The notes: a model not told the origin generated them from the sequence alone. Counted from the first letter of the stretch, positions 9,506 through 18,240 are shown. The stretch: DNA of 64,000 bases from an uncultured Caulobacterales bacterium (GCA_903884425.1 CAISEP010000014.1:1-64000), one strand, 5' to 3'. Translations and numbers: made by a program.

Positions 9506-9951
9506 TGCCCACCGGCGCGCCGACGTCGCGACCCCTGCGCCTGCTCGCCCGGGATGAGGAGGACCTGACGGTCCTGTCGGCGGCGCTGCAGGATTCGGTG
9601 GCGCGGGTCGGGGATGTCCGGTTCGATCCGAAGGCGCGCACCCTGACCCTGGCCCTCAACCGCTATCGCTGGGAGCAGGCGGGGGGCGCGGGCGAGCGGG
9701 TCCGGGCGGTCCTGCAGTTCGGCGGCGTGCTGGGGGTCCGCAGCCGCAATGTCCGGCGGGACCAGGGCGACGCGGTCATCTCCGTCCTCAGCCTGGGATT
9801 TGCGCCGGGCGAGCCGCCGGGGGGCGTGCTGACCGTCACCCTGGCCGGGGACGGCGACCTGCAGGCGGATATCGAGTGCATCGATGCGGTCCTGTCGGAC
9901 GTAAGTGACTCCTGGCCGGCCCGCGCCGCGCCCAAGCACGAGGAGCCCTGA
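9505..9951 (+). CDS. DUF2948-family protein
   Basis: The 148-residue protein lies between murA and hisD, the position in which DUF2948 proteins sit in many alphaproteobacteria. It starts [20 protein letters not shown] and contains a DLTVLSAALQDSVARVGDV stretch and a beta-rich core (RTLTLALNRYRWE, RAVLQFGGVLGVRSRN). No catalytic motif, signal peptide or membrane segment is seen. Function is unknown; the start overlaps the murA stop by one base, so it is co-translated with murA. Confidence 0.85.
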   Translation: MPTGAPTSRPLRLLARDEEDLTVLSAALQDSVARVGDVRFDPKARTLTLALNRYRWEQAGGAGERVRAVLQFGGVLGVRSRNVRRDQGDAVISVLSLGFAPGEPPGGVLTVTLAGDGDLQADIECIDAVLSDVSDSWPARAAPKHEEP

Positions 9952-9954
9952 GCC

Positions 9955-11238
9955 TTGCGCCATCTCCGCAGCGACGATCCCGGGTTCGAGGCCGCCTTTG
10001 CCGCCTTCCTGGCCGCCCCCCGCGGCCAGCCGGCGGATGTGGATGCCGCCGTGGCCGATATCCTCGAAGGGGTCCGCACCGGTGGCGTCGCGGCCCTGCT
10101 GGACTATGCCCGCCGGTTCGACCGGGTGGAGCTGACCGTCGACACCCTGGGCGTGACCGCCGACGAGATCGCCGCGGGGGTCGCGGCCACGCCGCCGGAC
10201 ATTTTCGACGCCATCCGCTTCGCTGCGGACCGGATCGGCACCTATCACGCCCGGCAGAGACCCCAGGACACGCGCTTCATCGACGAGGCCGGGGTGGAGC
10301 TGGGCTGGCGCTGGGGCCCGCTGGAGGCCGTGGGCATCTATGTGCCGGGCGGACGGGCGGCCTATCCGTCCACGGTGCTGATGAACGCGGTCCCGGCCCG
10401 TGTGGCAGGGGTGGCGCGAATCGCCATGGTCACGCCGCCCGGGCGGCTGGAGCCTGCGGTGCTGGCCGCGGCCTCCGTCGCCGGGGTGACGGAGATCTGG
10501 CGGGTGGGCGGGGCCCATGCCGCCGCTGCCCTGGCCTTCGGAGCCGGTCCGATCCGGCCGGTGGACAAGATCGTCGGGCCGGGCAATGCCTATGTCACTG
10601 CCGCCAAGCGCCGGCTCTACGGGATCGTCGGCATCGACGCCCTGGCCGGCCCGTCGGAAATCGTCGTGGTGGCGGACGCGGACAATGATCCGGAATGGAT
10701 CGCCGCCGACCTCCTGAGCCAGGCGGAACACGACCCCGACGCCCAGTCGATCCTGATCACCGACAGCGAGGCCTTCGCCGCCCGGGTGATCGCAGCGGTG
10801 GACCGCCAGCTCCGCACCCTGGCCACCGGCGAGACGGCGGCTGCCTCCTGGGCCACCCACGGGGCGGTGATCATCGCCCCGCTGGACGCGGCCCCGGGCC
10901 TGGTGGACCGGATCGCGCCGGAGCATGTGGAGTTCGCCGTTGCCGATCCGGACCGGCTGGCCGACCGGGTGCGGCATGCCGGGGCCATCTTCCTCGGCCG
11001 CCATACGCCCGAGGCGGTGGGAGACTATGTGGCCGGATCGAACCACGTCCTGCCCACCAGCCGCGCGGCCCGCTTCTCGTCCGGCCTGTCGATCTATGAT
11101 TTCCTCAAGCGGACCTCGATTGTACGATGCACCGAACAGGCGTTCCGGACGCTGGGACCGCCCACCGCGGCCCTCGCCGGGGTCGAGGGCCTGCCGGCGC
11201 ACCAGCGGTCGGCGGCGATCAGATTGCAGGAGCTCTGA
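9955..11238 (+). CDS. hisD: Histidinol dehydrogenase
   Basis: The 427-residue enzyme oxidises histidinol to histidine in two NAD-dependent steps at the end of histidine biosynthesis. The signature GPLEAVGIYVPGGRAAYPST, the zinc ligands in LLSQAEHDPDAQ (Gln and His), DRIAPEHVEF (catalytic Glu-His) and the C-terminal His near EGLPAHQ are visible. It begins with TTG three bases after the DUF2948 stop. The other his genes are not in this window. Confidence 0.96.
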   Translation: MRHLRSDDPGFEAAFAAFLAAPRGQPADVDAAVADILEGVRTGGVAALLDYARRFDRVELTVDTLGVTADEIAAGVAATPPDIFDAIRFAADRIGTYHARQRPQDTRFIDEAGVELGWRWGPLEAVGIYVPGGRAAYPSTVLMNAVPARVAGVARIAMVTPPGRLEPAVLAAASVAGVTEIWRVGGAHAAAALAFGAGPIRPVDKIVGPGNAYVTAAKRRLYGIVGIDALAGPSEIVVVADADNDPEWIAADLLSQAEHDPDAQSILITDSEAFAARVIAAVDRQLRTLATGETAAASWATHGAVIIAPLDAAPGLVDRIAPEHVEFAVADPDRLADRVRHAGAIFLGRHTPEAVGDYVAGSNHVLPTSRAARFSSGLSIYDFLKRTSIVRCTEQAFRTLGPPTAALAGVEGLPAHQRSAAIRLQEL

Positions 11239-11244
11239 CGGAGC

Positions 11245-11730
11245 ATGCCGGACCGCCTCTCCAGACAGCGCCTGCAATCGGTGGAGATCGACGAGACGTC
11301 CTTGGCGGCGGCCTCCCGGGATGTGGAGCACGAGCGGCAGGTGGCGATCTTCGACCTGCTGGAGGACAACCTTTTCGCCCCCGACGGGGCGGAGGGCGGG
11401 CCCTATGATCTGCGCCTGTCCCTGGTGGACGGCCGTCTGGTGCTGGACATCACCGGACCGGACTATAGCCGGCGGCACATGCTGTCCCTGTCCCCGTTCC
11501 GGACCATCGTCCGCGACTATTTCATGATCTGCGAGAGCTATTACGCGGCCATCCGCCAGTCCACGCCCTCGCAGATCGAGGCGCTGGACATGGGCCGCCG
11601 GGGTCTGCACGACGAGGGCTCCCGCCTGCTGCGCGAACGTCTGAGCGGCAAGGTGGACACCGACCACGACACGGCCCGGCGCCTGTTCACCCTGATCTGC
11701 GCCCTTCACCGGCGGCCGACCACCACGTGA
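11245..11730 (+). CDS. UPF0262-family protein
   Basis: The 161-residue protein matches the alphaproteobacterial UPF0262 family in length and pattern ([64 protein letters not shown]). Function is unknown. It lies 6 bases after hisD and overlaps the following phosphatase gene by 4 bases (GTGA), an arrangement common in this order. Confidence 0.88.
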   Translation: MPDRLSRQRLQSVEIDETSLAAASRDVEHERQVAIFDLLEDNLFAPDGAEGGPYDLRLSLVDGRLVLDITGPDYSRRHMLSLSPFRTIVRDYFMICESYYAAIRQSTPSQIEALDMGRRGLHDEGSRLLRERLSGKVDTDHDTARRLFTLICALHRRPTTT

Positions 11731-12197
11731 GTCCGTTGCCGGAGGAAGGGCGGACGGAACTGCCGGGCGCGGTGCTGTTCGCCTGCAACCTCAACTGCGT
11801 CCGCTCCCCCATGGCGGCGGGGCTTTTGCGCAGCAAGTTCGCCGGGCGCATCTTCGTGGACTCCTGCGGCCTGCGCGCGGGGGCGGAGGTGGACCCCTTC
11901 GCCGTCGCGGCCCTGGACGAGCTGGGGATCGACCTGGCGCACCATCGCCCGAGGGCCTTCCAGGATCTGGACGATTCCTCCTTCGACCTGGTGATCTCCC
12001 TGACGCCGGAGGCCCATCACCGGGCGCTCGAGTTCGCCCGGGGGCTGGCCATGACCGTGGTCTACTGGCCGACCCTCGATCCCACCCTGTACGAGGGCGG
12101 GCGGGAGCAGCGCATGGCCCAGTACCGGATGGTGCGCGACGGGCTGGAACGGCGGATCGATGACTATTTCGGCCGCCCATCGACCTTCGGCGGATGA
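11727..12197 (+). CDS. Low-molecular-weight protein-tyrosine phosphatase family protein
   Basis: The 156-residue protein has the LMW-PTP/arsenate-reductase fold. The P-loop is [13 protein letters not shown], giving CX5R with the Ser after Arg; the usual CLGNICRS is altered in the middle as in the alphaproteobacterial branch. VDSCGLRAG follows, and the DP acid motif appears to be in [11 protein letters not shown]. It probably dephosphorylates phosphotyrosine or a small phosphoester; the target is unknown. It starts with GTG overlapping the stop of the UPF0262 gene. Confidence 0.83.
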   Translation: MSPLPEEGRTELPGAVLFACNLNCVRSPMAAGLLRSKFAGRIFVDSCGLRAGAEVDPFAVAALDELGIDLAHHRPRAFQDLDDSSFDLVISLTPEAHHRALEFARGLAMTVVYWPTLDPTLYEGGREQRMAQYRMVRDGLERRIDDYFGRPSTFGG

Positions 12198-12292
12198 TCT
12201 GCCATTATCCGCCTGCAGAAATTCGGCTCGCGCCCAGCTTCCCGGTTGGCGCGGGCCTCATTGCATTTGAGAGCAACCTTTCGAGAGGCTGA

Positions 12293-12511
12293 ATGGCGAA
12301 GGAAGAACTTCTGGAGTTTCCCGGTACGGTGACCGAACTCCTTCCCAACGCGACCTTCCGCGTTGAACTTGAGAACAAGCACGAGATCATTGCCCACACC
12401 GCCGGCAAGATGCGCAAGAACCGCATCCGGGTGCTGGCCGGTGACAAGGTGCTGGTCGAAATGACCCCCTACGACCTGACCAAGGGTCGAATCACCTATC
12501 GCTTCAAGTGA
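12293..12511 (+). CDS. infA: Translation initiation factor IF-1
   Basis: The 72-residue protein is a canonical IF-1: a single S1/OB-fold starting [20 protein letters not shown] and containing [19 protein letters not shown] and [11 protein letters not shown]. It binds the 30S A site during initiation. Bases 12198-12292 before it are non-coding and should hold its promoter. Its codon choice is less extreme in GC than its neighbours, as expected for a highly expressed gene. Confidence 0.98.
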   Translation: MAKEELLEFPGTVTELLPNATFRVELENKHEIIAHTAGKMRKNRIRVLAGDKVLVEMTPYDLTKGRITYRFK

Positions 12512-12524
12512 GGCGCGGTCGACG

Positions 12525-13118
12525 GTGACCGCGGCCCTCGTGCTCGCCAGCGCCAGCCCGAGGCGGGTGGAGCTTCTCGCCCAGATCGGCGTGGTTCCGG
12601 ACCAGATCGACCCGGCGGACATCGACGAGACCCCGGCCTCGGACGAGACGCCCCTGCGCCTGGCAGAGCGTCTGGCCCGGGCCAAGGCGTCTGCCGCGGC
12701 CGCGCGGCACCCGCACGCCTATGTCCTGGCCGCGGACACGGTGGTGGCCGTCGGACGGCGGATCCTGCCCAAGACCGAGACGGAGGAAGAGGCGCGGTCG
12801 TGCCTGGCCCTTCTGTCCGGCCGCGCGCACCAGGTGTTTTCCGGCGTCAGCCTGCGGCACCCGGACGGTCGCATGGCGGCGCGGGTCTCCCGGACCCGGG
12901 TGCGGATGAAGCGGCTGACAGCGTCGGAGATCGACGCCTACATCGCGGCCGGGGAATGGCGCGGCAAGGCGGGCGGCTATGCCATCCAGGGCCGGGCCGG
13001 GGGCTTCGTGCTCGACCTGTCCGGCTCCTATTCCGGCGTGGTCGGCCTGCCTCTCTATGAAACCCTTTGCCTGTTCGACGGTCTGGGCTGGAAGGCCCCG
13101 GCGGAGGGACCCCGATGA
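12525..13118 (+). CDS. maf: Maf family nucleotide pyrophosphatase
   Basis: The 197-residue Maf/Ham1-fold protein hydrolyses nucleoside triphosphates, with dTTP/UTP or modified bases as the usual substrates of the family. SASPRRVELLAQIG (substrate loop), LAADTVVAVGRRIL (catalytic Asp region) and WRGKAGGYAIQGRAGGFV are diagnostic. It starts with GTG 13 bases after infA and overlaps the RNase gene by 4 bases. Confidence 0.94.
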   Translation: MTAALVLASASPRRVELLAQIGVVPDQIDPADIDETPASDETPLRLAERLARAKASAAAARHPHAYVLAADTVVAVGRRILPKTETEEEARSCLALLSGRAHQVFSGVSLRHPDGRMAARVSRTRVRMKRLTASEIDAYIAAGEWRGKAGGYAIQGRAGGFVLDLSGSYSGVVGLPLYETLCLFDGLGWKAPAEGPR

Positions 13119-14155
13119 GCCAGCGCCGCCGCCTGTTCCTGGATGCCGGGGTGGGAGAGCGCCGGGGCGTCGTCTGGCTGGACGGACGGCCGGAACGCCT
13201 GTTGATCGCGCGAACCTCCGACGGCGAAACGGCTGGGCCTGGGGCCGTGGTGGTCGCCCGGGTGGCGCGGATCGAGAAGGGGCTCGGATCGGCGTTTCTG
13301 GAAGGTCCCGGCGGCCTCGCCCTGATGGTCGCCCGGGCCGCCCTGCCGGACAAGGCCGGGCAGGGGCGCTTCGTCCGCGTCCAGATCCTGGCCCCCGCCC
13401 GCCGGGAAAAGCTTGCCAGCGGCCGGGTGCTGCAGATCGACGAGGCCCCCGCCCGGTGGATCACCCCCACGCCGGATCTCGAGACCCGCCTGCAGGGCCA
13501 CGCTCCCGGCGTCGAGATCGAGGGCGGCCGCGGGGCCCGCGAGGCCGCCGATCACGCCACGGAGGAGGCGCTGGCCACCGACTTCCCCCTGCGCGGCGGC
13601 GGACGGCTGACCCTTGAACCCACCCGGGCCCTGGTGGCCGTGGACGTGGACATGGGCACCTCGGCCGGACAGGACGACCGCACCAGCGCCACCCGCACCA
13701 ACCAGATCGCGCTGGCCGAGACCGCGCGCCTGCTGCGGCTGAAGGGTCTGGGCGGACTGATCGTGATCGATCTCGCCGGAAAGGGACATAACGGCCCGGT
13801 GCTGATGGAGTCGGTGAAGGCGGCCTTCGCGCCGGACCAGCCGGGCGTGGCCGTGGGGCCGATCTCCAAGTTCGGCACCCTGGAGATGACCGTGCCCTGG
13901 CGCGCGACCCCGGTGGCGGAGCGGCTGCTGGGCCAGGATGGCCGCCCGGACTCCGAAACCGCCGCCCTGCAAATGATCCGGGAGATCGAGCGGGAGGCCC
14001 TGCCGGGCCGCCAGGTGGTCGCGGCCTGCGCCCCGGACGTTGCGGTGGCGGCGCTGAAACACGCCTCCGATCTCGCCCAGCGCCTCGGACCGCGCTTCAA
14101 GATCGAGGACGCGCCCGGTCGCGACCGGACCGACTGGAAGGTTTCTGCCCGTTGA
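13115..14155 (+). CDS. Short ribonuclease E/G-type endoribonuclease
   Basis: The 346-residue protein has an S1-like segment (GAVVVARVARIEKGLGSAFLE, about residues 43-63) and the RNase E/G catalytic core. The two metal-binding aspartates are in ALVAVDVDMG and GGLIVIDLAG. It is much shorter than E. coli RNase G (about 490) and shows no CPxCxG zinc-link and no long degradosome-assembly tail, so the usual tetramer link may be absent. This compact form next to maf and yacG is common in alphaproteobacteria. Start ATG 13115 overlaps the maf stop. Confidence 0.88.
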   Translation: MSQRRRLFLDAGVGERRGVVWLDGRPERLLIARTSDGETAGPGAVVVARVARIEKGLGSAFLEGPGGLALMVARAALPDKAGQGRFVRVQILAPARREKLASGRVLQIDEAPARWITPTPDLETRLQGHAPGVEIEGGRGAREAADHATEEALATDFPLRGGGRLTLEPTRALVAVDVDMGTSAGQDDRTSATRTNQIALAETARLLRLKGLGGLIVIDLAGKGHNGPVLMESVKAAFAPDQPGVAVGPISKFGTLEMTVPWRATPVAERLLGQDGRPDSETAALQMIREIEREALPGRQVVAACAPDVAVAALKHASDLAQRLGPRFKIEDAPGRDRTDWKVSAR

Positions 14156-14349
14156 CGCGCCAGGGGGATGAGCAAAAACGCGGCGCCTGTCCGATCTGTC
14201 GTCGGCCGGGAAGCTCGGAATTCCGGCCGTTCTGCTCCCGGCGATGCAGCGACGTGGATCTGCAGCGCTGGTTCACCGGGGCCTATGCCATCCCCGTGGT
14301 GGCACAGGACGATGACGGGGATGTTCCGGATTCTGACCCGGCGGAGTGA
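14152..14349 (+). CDS. yacG: DNA gyrase inhibitor YacG (zinc protein)
   Basis: The 65-residue zinc-ribbon protein has the four ligands Cys13, Cys16 (ACPICRRP) and Cys28, Cys32 (FCSRRCSDVDLQRWF), followed by an acidic tail. YacG binds GyrB and blocks DNA supercoiling. It starts at TTG 14152, overlapping the RNase stop as TTGA; this is inferred from the family N-terminus because no ATG is available. Confidence 0.9.
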   Translation: MTRQGDEQKRGACPICRRPGSSEFRPFCSRRCSDVDLQRWFTGAYAIPVVAQDDDGDVPDSDPAE

Positions 14350-14424
14350 GATCGAGGCTGGACAGGCGGGAGGGCGGCGCCTTATAGACCCGCTTCCGCG
14401 ATGGCCGCAGGCCATTGTTTTTGT

Positions 14425-14500
14425 GCCTGGGTAGCTCAGTTGGTAGAGCAGCGGATTGAAAATCCGCGTGTCACTGGTTCGATTCCGGTCCCAGGCACCA
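14425..14500 (+). tRNA. tRNA-Phe (GAA), CCA encoded
   Basis: The 76-base cloverleaf has acceptor stem GCCTGGG/CCCAGGC, anticodon stem-loop CGGATTGAAAATCCG with anticodon GAA, the T arm CTGGTTCGATTCCGG and an encoded CCA end. It lies 75 bases after yacG and in the same direction. Confidence 0.97.
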
Positions 14501-14979
14501 TTTCCCCCCGACGGTCGGCGACCTTCGCCCAGGGGGGACTTGGCCAATTCGCCGCACCCCCGCTTCACTTGCCGCAACGTCACCTTGCGGGTCACCCGGC
14601 CCTGCGCCGCCGCCCGGATTTTGCGGTGGTTGGCGCAAGTCAAGCGATTTCACCCAGCAATAAACTTCCCGGGAGACTTGCGCCGAGGCGGTCGAATCCC
14701 CTTGACGCACAGGGGAGGGGTTGCGAAAGGATCGAGGACCGCAATTCTGACAAAGCGGTAAGGCTGTCTTCGTCTTTTTGGCGTTGATAGTTGATCTGGG
14801 TGACCCTGATTGGTGCGGATCCGTCTTCGACGGGTTCCCCGGCCGGGACAATCGCCCGGACTCGCGCTGGGAGGGCCGGAGTTTCCGGACCGCCTGGCAA
14901 AAAATTGTGCAGGGAAGAGACGCTCTCGCGCGACGACCCTTGGGCCCACCGTGCTTGATCAACCAGGAACTGGCGAAAG
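14501..14979 (+). promoter_or_regulatory. Long upstream region of exbB with a 10-bp inverted repeat
   Basis: No credible gene is visible in these 479 bases. A perfect 10-bp inverted repeat, GGCGCAAGTC (14632-14641) and GACTTGCGCC (14675-14684), is separated by 33 bases that include the AT-rich AATAAACTT. TTGACG at 14701 could be a -35 box, but no good -10 follows at the right distance. The region probably holds the exbB promoter and a long 5' leader; the inverted repeat may be a stem in RNA or a protein site. Confidence 0.45.
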
Positions 14980-15876
14980 ATGCTGGAAACAAAACGAACG
15001 ACCCCGATCATCGCTCTCGTTGGCGCGCTGGCGCTGATGACAAGCGCTCCCGCTTTCGCGCAGGCGACGACGCCAGCTCCGGCAGCCGCTCCTGCGGCCG
15101 CGTCGGCTGCCGCTCCCGCTCCGGAAGCGTCCACCCCGGCTCCGGCCGCTGATGCGGGCGGCGAAGCGCCGACCACCATCAAGCACGCCGGCAAGCTCAA
15201 CCCGGTCACCATGTTCATCGACGCGACCATCGTCGTGAAGGTGGTCATGATCGGCCTGATCCTCGCCTCGATCTTCTCCTGGACGATCCTGATCATGAAG
15301 ATGATCGAGTTCGCCGGTCTGAACTCGGCCTCGAACAAGTATGTGGAAGCCTTCCGCAGCGCCCGTTCGGTCGCCGACATCCAGAAGATCTCGAGCTCGG
15401 AAGAGTTCGAGGGCAACCCGCTCGCCGACATGGCCGCCTCGGCCGCCGGTGAAGTGGAACTGTCCCGTCAGGCGGGCCTGCAGATCTCGGGCGCTCACCG
15501 CGACTCGACGATCTATCGCGCCTCGTCGAACATCTCGGCGGTGCAAGCCACCCTGGCCAAGCGCCTGTCGGGCGGCATGTCGTTCCTGGCCTCGGTCGGT
15601 TCGTCGGGTCCGTTCATCGGTCTGTTCGGTACGGTTTACGGGATCATGAACTCCTTCATCGGGATCGCGAACTCGAACACCACCAACCTGGCCGTCGTGG
15701 CTCCGGGTATCGCCGAAGCGCTGCTCGCCACCGGTATCGGCCTCTTCACCGCCATCCCGGCGGTTATCTTCTACAACTACTTCCAGACGCAGATTTCGGC
15801 CTACGGCGCTCGGACGGAAGGTTTCATTGCTGAACTGACCAACGCGATCTCTCGTCAGCTCGACAAGGGGGCGTAA
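14980..15876 (+). CDS. exbB: ExbB-type proton-channel subunit
   Basis: The 298-residue MotA/TolQ/ExbB-family protein. A cleavable-looking signal (about residues 1-28, ending AFAQ) and an Ala/Pro-rich periplasmic stretch (30-70) precede the channel. Transmembrane segments are near 83-107 (VVKVVMIGLILASIFSWTIL), about 200-222 (ASVGSSGPFIGLFGTVYGIM) and about 237-260 (GIAEALLATGIGLFTAIPAVI). The last two carry the conserved pore residues of the family. With ExbD and TonB it converts proton flow into force for outer-membrane receptors. The long N-terminal extension is the form seen in many alphaproteobacteria. Confidence 0.93.
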   Translation: MLETKRTTPIIALVGALALMTSAPAFAQATTPAPAAAPAAASAAAPAPEASTPAPAADAGGEAPTTIKHAGKLNPVTMFIDATIVVKVVMIGLILASIFSWTILIMKMIEFAGLNSASNKYVEAFRSARSVADIQKISSSEEFEGNPLADMAASAAGEVELSRQAGLQISGAHRDSTIYRASSNISAVQATLAKRLSGGMSFLASVGSSGPFIGLFGTVYGIMNSFIGIANSNTTNLAVVAPGIAEALLATGIGLFTAIPAVIFYNYFQTQISAYGARTEGFIAELTNAISRQLDKGA

Positions 15877-15881
15877 CACCG

Positions 15882-16325
15882 ATGGCGGCCAAATTAGCAG
15901 GCCCCGGAGGCGGTTCTCGGTACAGCGTGACCCAGAACAGCGAAATCAATGTCACGCCCTTCGTGGACGTGATGCTGGTTCTCCTCATCATCTTCATGGT
16001 GGCGGCTCCGCTCGCCACCGTGTCGGTGAAGGTTGATCTTCCCCCCGCTTCGGCGCCACCGTCGCAATCTCCTCCGAAGCCGATCTACATCTCCATCAAG
16101 CCGAACGGCTCCATCTACATCGGCGACTTCAAGACGACGCTGACGGACATGGGCCCCGACCTGAAGAAGAACGTAGGCCGGCGGGACCCCACGAAGGAGC
16201 GGATCTACATCCGCGCTGACGTGAATACGGAGTATGGGGATTTCCTGGATGTGATGAACAAGCTCCAGGACAACGGCTTCTACAGCGTGGCGCTGGTCGG
16301 CGAAGACCAGAACAAGGGCAAATAG
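15882..16325 (+). CDS. exbD: ExbD-type energy transducer
   Basis: The 147-residue protein has a short cytoplasmic N-terminus, one transmembrane helix (NVTPFVDVMLVLLIIFMVAA, carrying the essential membrane Asp) and a periplasmic domain with the typical IYISIKPNGSIYIGD and RIYIRADVNTEYGDFLDVMNK stretches. It is the proton-handling partner of ExbB. It starts 5 bases after exbB and is followed 9 bases later by tonB. Confidence 0.94.
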   Translation: MAAKLAGPGGGSRYSVTQNSEINVTPFVDVMLVLLIIFMVAAPLATVSVKVDLPPASAPPSQSPPKPIYISIKPNGSIYIGDFKTTLTDMGPDLKKNVGRRDPTKERIYIRADVNTEYGDFLDVMNKLQDNGFYSVALVGEDQNKGK

Positions 16326-16334
16326 GGAGCCTCC

Positions 16335-17030
16335 ATGACTGCAGAACAGACTCCTGAGCACGTCTACGACCCGTTGTGGGATGCCCCGCGCCGCCGTCGT
16401 AACGGTGCGGTCGTTCCGGCGATGGTCGTGGTCTTCGTGCTCCACGTCGGCCTGGTCTTCTGGATCTGGAAGACCAAGATCGAACCGAAGGTGGAGACTT
16501 TCGACGACCAGGCAGTGCAGGTGACGTTGGCGAAGCCGCCACCGCCGCCTCCGCCGCCGCCGCCGCCGCCGCCGACCAACCACGCACCGCCGCCGATTCA
16601 ACCCCGGCCGCCGGTCGTGGCCCCCGACGTCCCGCCGCCGCCTGCGGCGCCGATCGTCGCGGTGGAAAAGCCCGAGCCGCCCCGGCATGACGAAGTCAAG
16701 GTCGTCACGCCGCCGGCACCTCCGGCTCCGCACGTGATCTCCCGCCCGACCTGGGAACGGTTGCCGAGTGGCGACCAGGTGAACCAGTACTATCCGGACC
16801 GCGCCATGCGGCTCGGAAAGAAGGGCAAGGTCGTGATGCAGTGCTCCGTGAGGGCCAACGGTACCGTGACCGGCTGCGAAGTCGTGTCGGAGGAACCGAC
16901 GGACTACGGCTTCGGCGAAGCCGCCCTGAAGCTTCAGCGGTTCTTCAAGATGAAGCCGCAGACGCAGGACGGCCAGGCCGTCGATGGGGGTACGGTCCGT
17001 ATCCCGATCGTCTTCCAGGTTGACGGCTGA
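16335..17030 (+). CDS. tonB: TonB energy-transducing protein
   Basis: The 231-residue TonB has an N-terminal anchor ([20 protein letters not shown], with the His in the helix), a rigid proline-rich spacer that includes a run of more than ten prolines, and a C-terminal TonB domain (about residues 145-231; [20 protein letters not shown] to [10 protein letters not shown]). It spans the periplasm and contacts TonB boxes of receptors. It closes the exbB-exbD-tonB operon, ahead of a clear terminator. Confidence 0.93.
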   Translation: MTAEQTPEHVYDPLWDAPRRRRNGAVVPAMVVVFVLHVGLVFWIWKTKIEPKVETFDDQAVQVTLAKPPPPPPPPPPPPPTNHAPPPIQPRPPVVAPDVPPPPAAPIVAVEKPEPPRHDEVKVVTPPAPPAPHVISRPTWERLPSGDQVNQYYPDRAMRLGKKGKVVMQCSVRANGTVTGCEVVSEEPTDYGFGEAALKLQRFFKMKPQTQDGQAVDGGTVRIPIVFQVDG

Positions 17031-17058
17031 TATCATCAGTCCGATCCACTGATCAGAG

Positions 17059-17090
17059 CGCCCCGGAACCTGTTCCGGGGCGTTTCTGTT
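17059..17090 (+). terminator. Rho-independent terminator of exbB-exbD-tonB
   Basis: A perfect 11-bp stem (CGCCCCGGAAC with GTTCCGGGGCG, 17059-17082) around a 2-base gap is followed by TTTCTGTTT. It lies 28 bases after the tonB stop. Confidence 0.92.
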
Positions 17091-17205
17091 TCCGGCCCCG
17101 GATGCCGGGTGCGCGCCCGTCATCTCGCCCCGCCGCCATGGGGTGAAGGCAGCGCTTGATCCGGGCGGCGCGTCCGTCTAGAAGACGCCTTCGCGCTTTT
17201 GTCGC

Positions 17206-17282
17206 GCCGCCTTAGCTCAGTTGGTTAGAGCGCCAGATTGTGGCTCTGGAGGTCCTCAGTTCGAACCTGAGAGGTGGTACCA
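17206..17282 (+). tRNA. tRNA-His (GTG) without the extra 5' G, CCA encoded
   Basis: The 77-base cloverleaf has acceptor arms GCCGCCT (17206-17212) and AGGTGGT (17272-17278), anticodon GTG within CAGATTGTGGCTCTG and T arm CTCAGTTCGAACCTGAG. Position 73 is A, position 72 is U (a G1-U72 pair) and the base before position 1 is C, so the G-1:C73 pair that nearly all other bacteria use is missing. This A73/U72 form is known for a large group of alphaproteobacteria with a divergent histidyl-tRNA synthetase. Confidence 0.95.
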
Positions 17283-17292
17283 TTCAAGCCCC

Positions 17293-17324
17293 CTGAGCCC
17301 GCTGGAGCGATCCGGCGGGCTCAG
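17293..17324 (+). terminator. Hairpin after tRNA-His, between converging genes
   Basis: CTGAGCCCGCTGG (17293-17305) pairs with CCGGCGGGCTCAG (17312-17324), with one G-U pair, around the loop AGCGAT. There is no T-run, but an outer complementary pair (AGCCCC near 17287 and GGGGCT near 17332) could extend it. The core GGAGCGATCCGGCGGG is identical to that of the tuf terminator. Confidence 0.65.
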
Positions 17325-17341
17325 TCGTTCAGGGGCTGGGC

Positions 17342-17845
17342 TCAGGCCTCGTGCGGGCCGAAGGCCGGGTGGTAGGCGACCTCGCCCGTCGGCGAGGGGC
17401 CCTCGAACACCAGTCGCTGGAAATAGCCCGGCGGGACCTGGCCATAGGTGAGGCCCGGGTCCCAGGCAAAGCCGAACCGGGCATAGTAGGCGGGATCCCC
17501 CAGCACCACGCAGCCTTGCGCCGACTGTGCGCGCAGGGCCTCGAGGCCGCTCCGCACCAGGGCCTGGCCAATGCCCTGGCCCTGCCGTTCGGGCAGGACC
17601 GACACCGGGCCCAGTCCGTACCAGGCCCCGGCGATGCCGTTGATCCGCACCGGGGACAGGGCGACGTGGCCGACGACCCGGTCCCCGTCCGTGGCGACCT
17701 GCGACACGCTGAGCGCGCCCGCGGCCCGCAGCCGAAGGATGATGTCGGGTTCGGACTGGTCGCTGCGGGCCACCTCGCGGAAGGCGGCCGCGGTCACGGC
17801 ATGGATCGGCTGCACGTCCTCGGGCCGTTCCGGTCGAATATCCAT
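17342..17845 (-). CDS. GNAT-family N-acetyltransferase (YhbS-like)
   Basis: The 167-residue GNAT protein has the acetyl-CoA-binding motif A as VLPERQGQGIGQALVRSGL (about residues 83-101) and the family's GDPAYYARFGF stretch (116-126), typical of the YhbS-like group. The acceptor substrate is unknown. The ATG at 17845 (MDIRPERPEDV) is chosen because family-like sequence begins there and AAAGGG lies about 9 bases upstream; the frame is open further but without family resemblance. Confidence 0.87.
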   Translation of the reverse strand: MDIRPERPEDVQPIHAVTAAAFREVARSDQSEPDIILRLRAAGALSVSQVATDGDRVVGHVALSPVRINGIAGAWYGLGPVSVLPERQGQGIGQALVRSGLEALRAQSAQGCVVLGDPAYYARFGFAWDPGLTYGQVPPGYFQRLVFEGPSPTGEVAYHPAFGPHEA

Positions 17846-18240
17846 CCGCAACGCCCTTTCGGTTTCTTTCCATGGCCCCCGGTTGCGCGGGGCGAGGTAT
17901 CGCAGCCGGATGTCCCACGGCCGGGCGGGATCGGCAAGCTTCGTCGGCCACGCGGGGCGGAGGACCTGTTGCGCCGCAACAACAATGGCCGCCCCATGAG
18001 AGGATGCGTTGCCCGCAGGTCTGCGGCGAGGGGAGGGCGGGCATTCTTCCGATCCCTCAAATGGCAGGAAAGACACGGAAAAACAGTATAATGACAGACA
18101 TTCTCCCCGGCAGGATCGTCCAGGCACGGCAGACCCACTTCGCGGACGTCGGACGTGTTTTTGGTTGCAGTGCAGCGAAATTCGGAGGAGCATGCCTACC
18201 GACCTCGGCGGGTTCCGCCGGTGGGAGTGGAGTGTCGGCC
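17846..18240. promoter_or_regulatory. Divergent intergenic region between GNAT gene and small gene
   Basis: About 395 bases without a convincing gene. A perfect -10-like TATAAT lies at 18087-18092 on the plus strand, about 150 bases before the next start; no matching -35 is seen. GGAGGAG at 18185-18191 lies one base before an ATG (18193), which is too close to serve that frame well. The GNAT promoter should be on the minus strand near 17850-17950. Confidence 0.4.

Noticed and set aside
14471-15431. Minus-strand frames across tRNA-Phe and the exbB leader
   Set aside because: They are antisense to the tRNA and exbB, with no ribosome-binding sites or family resemblance.
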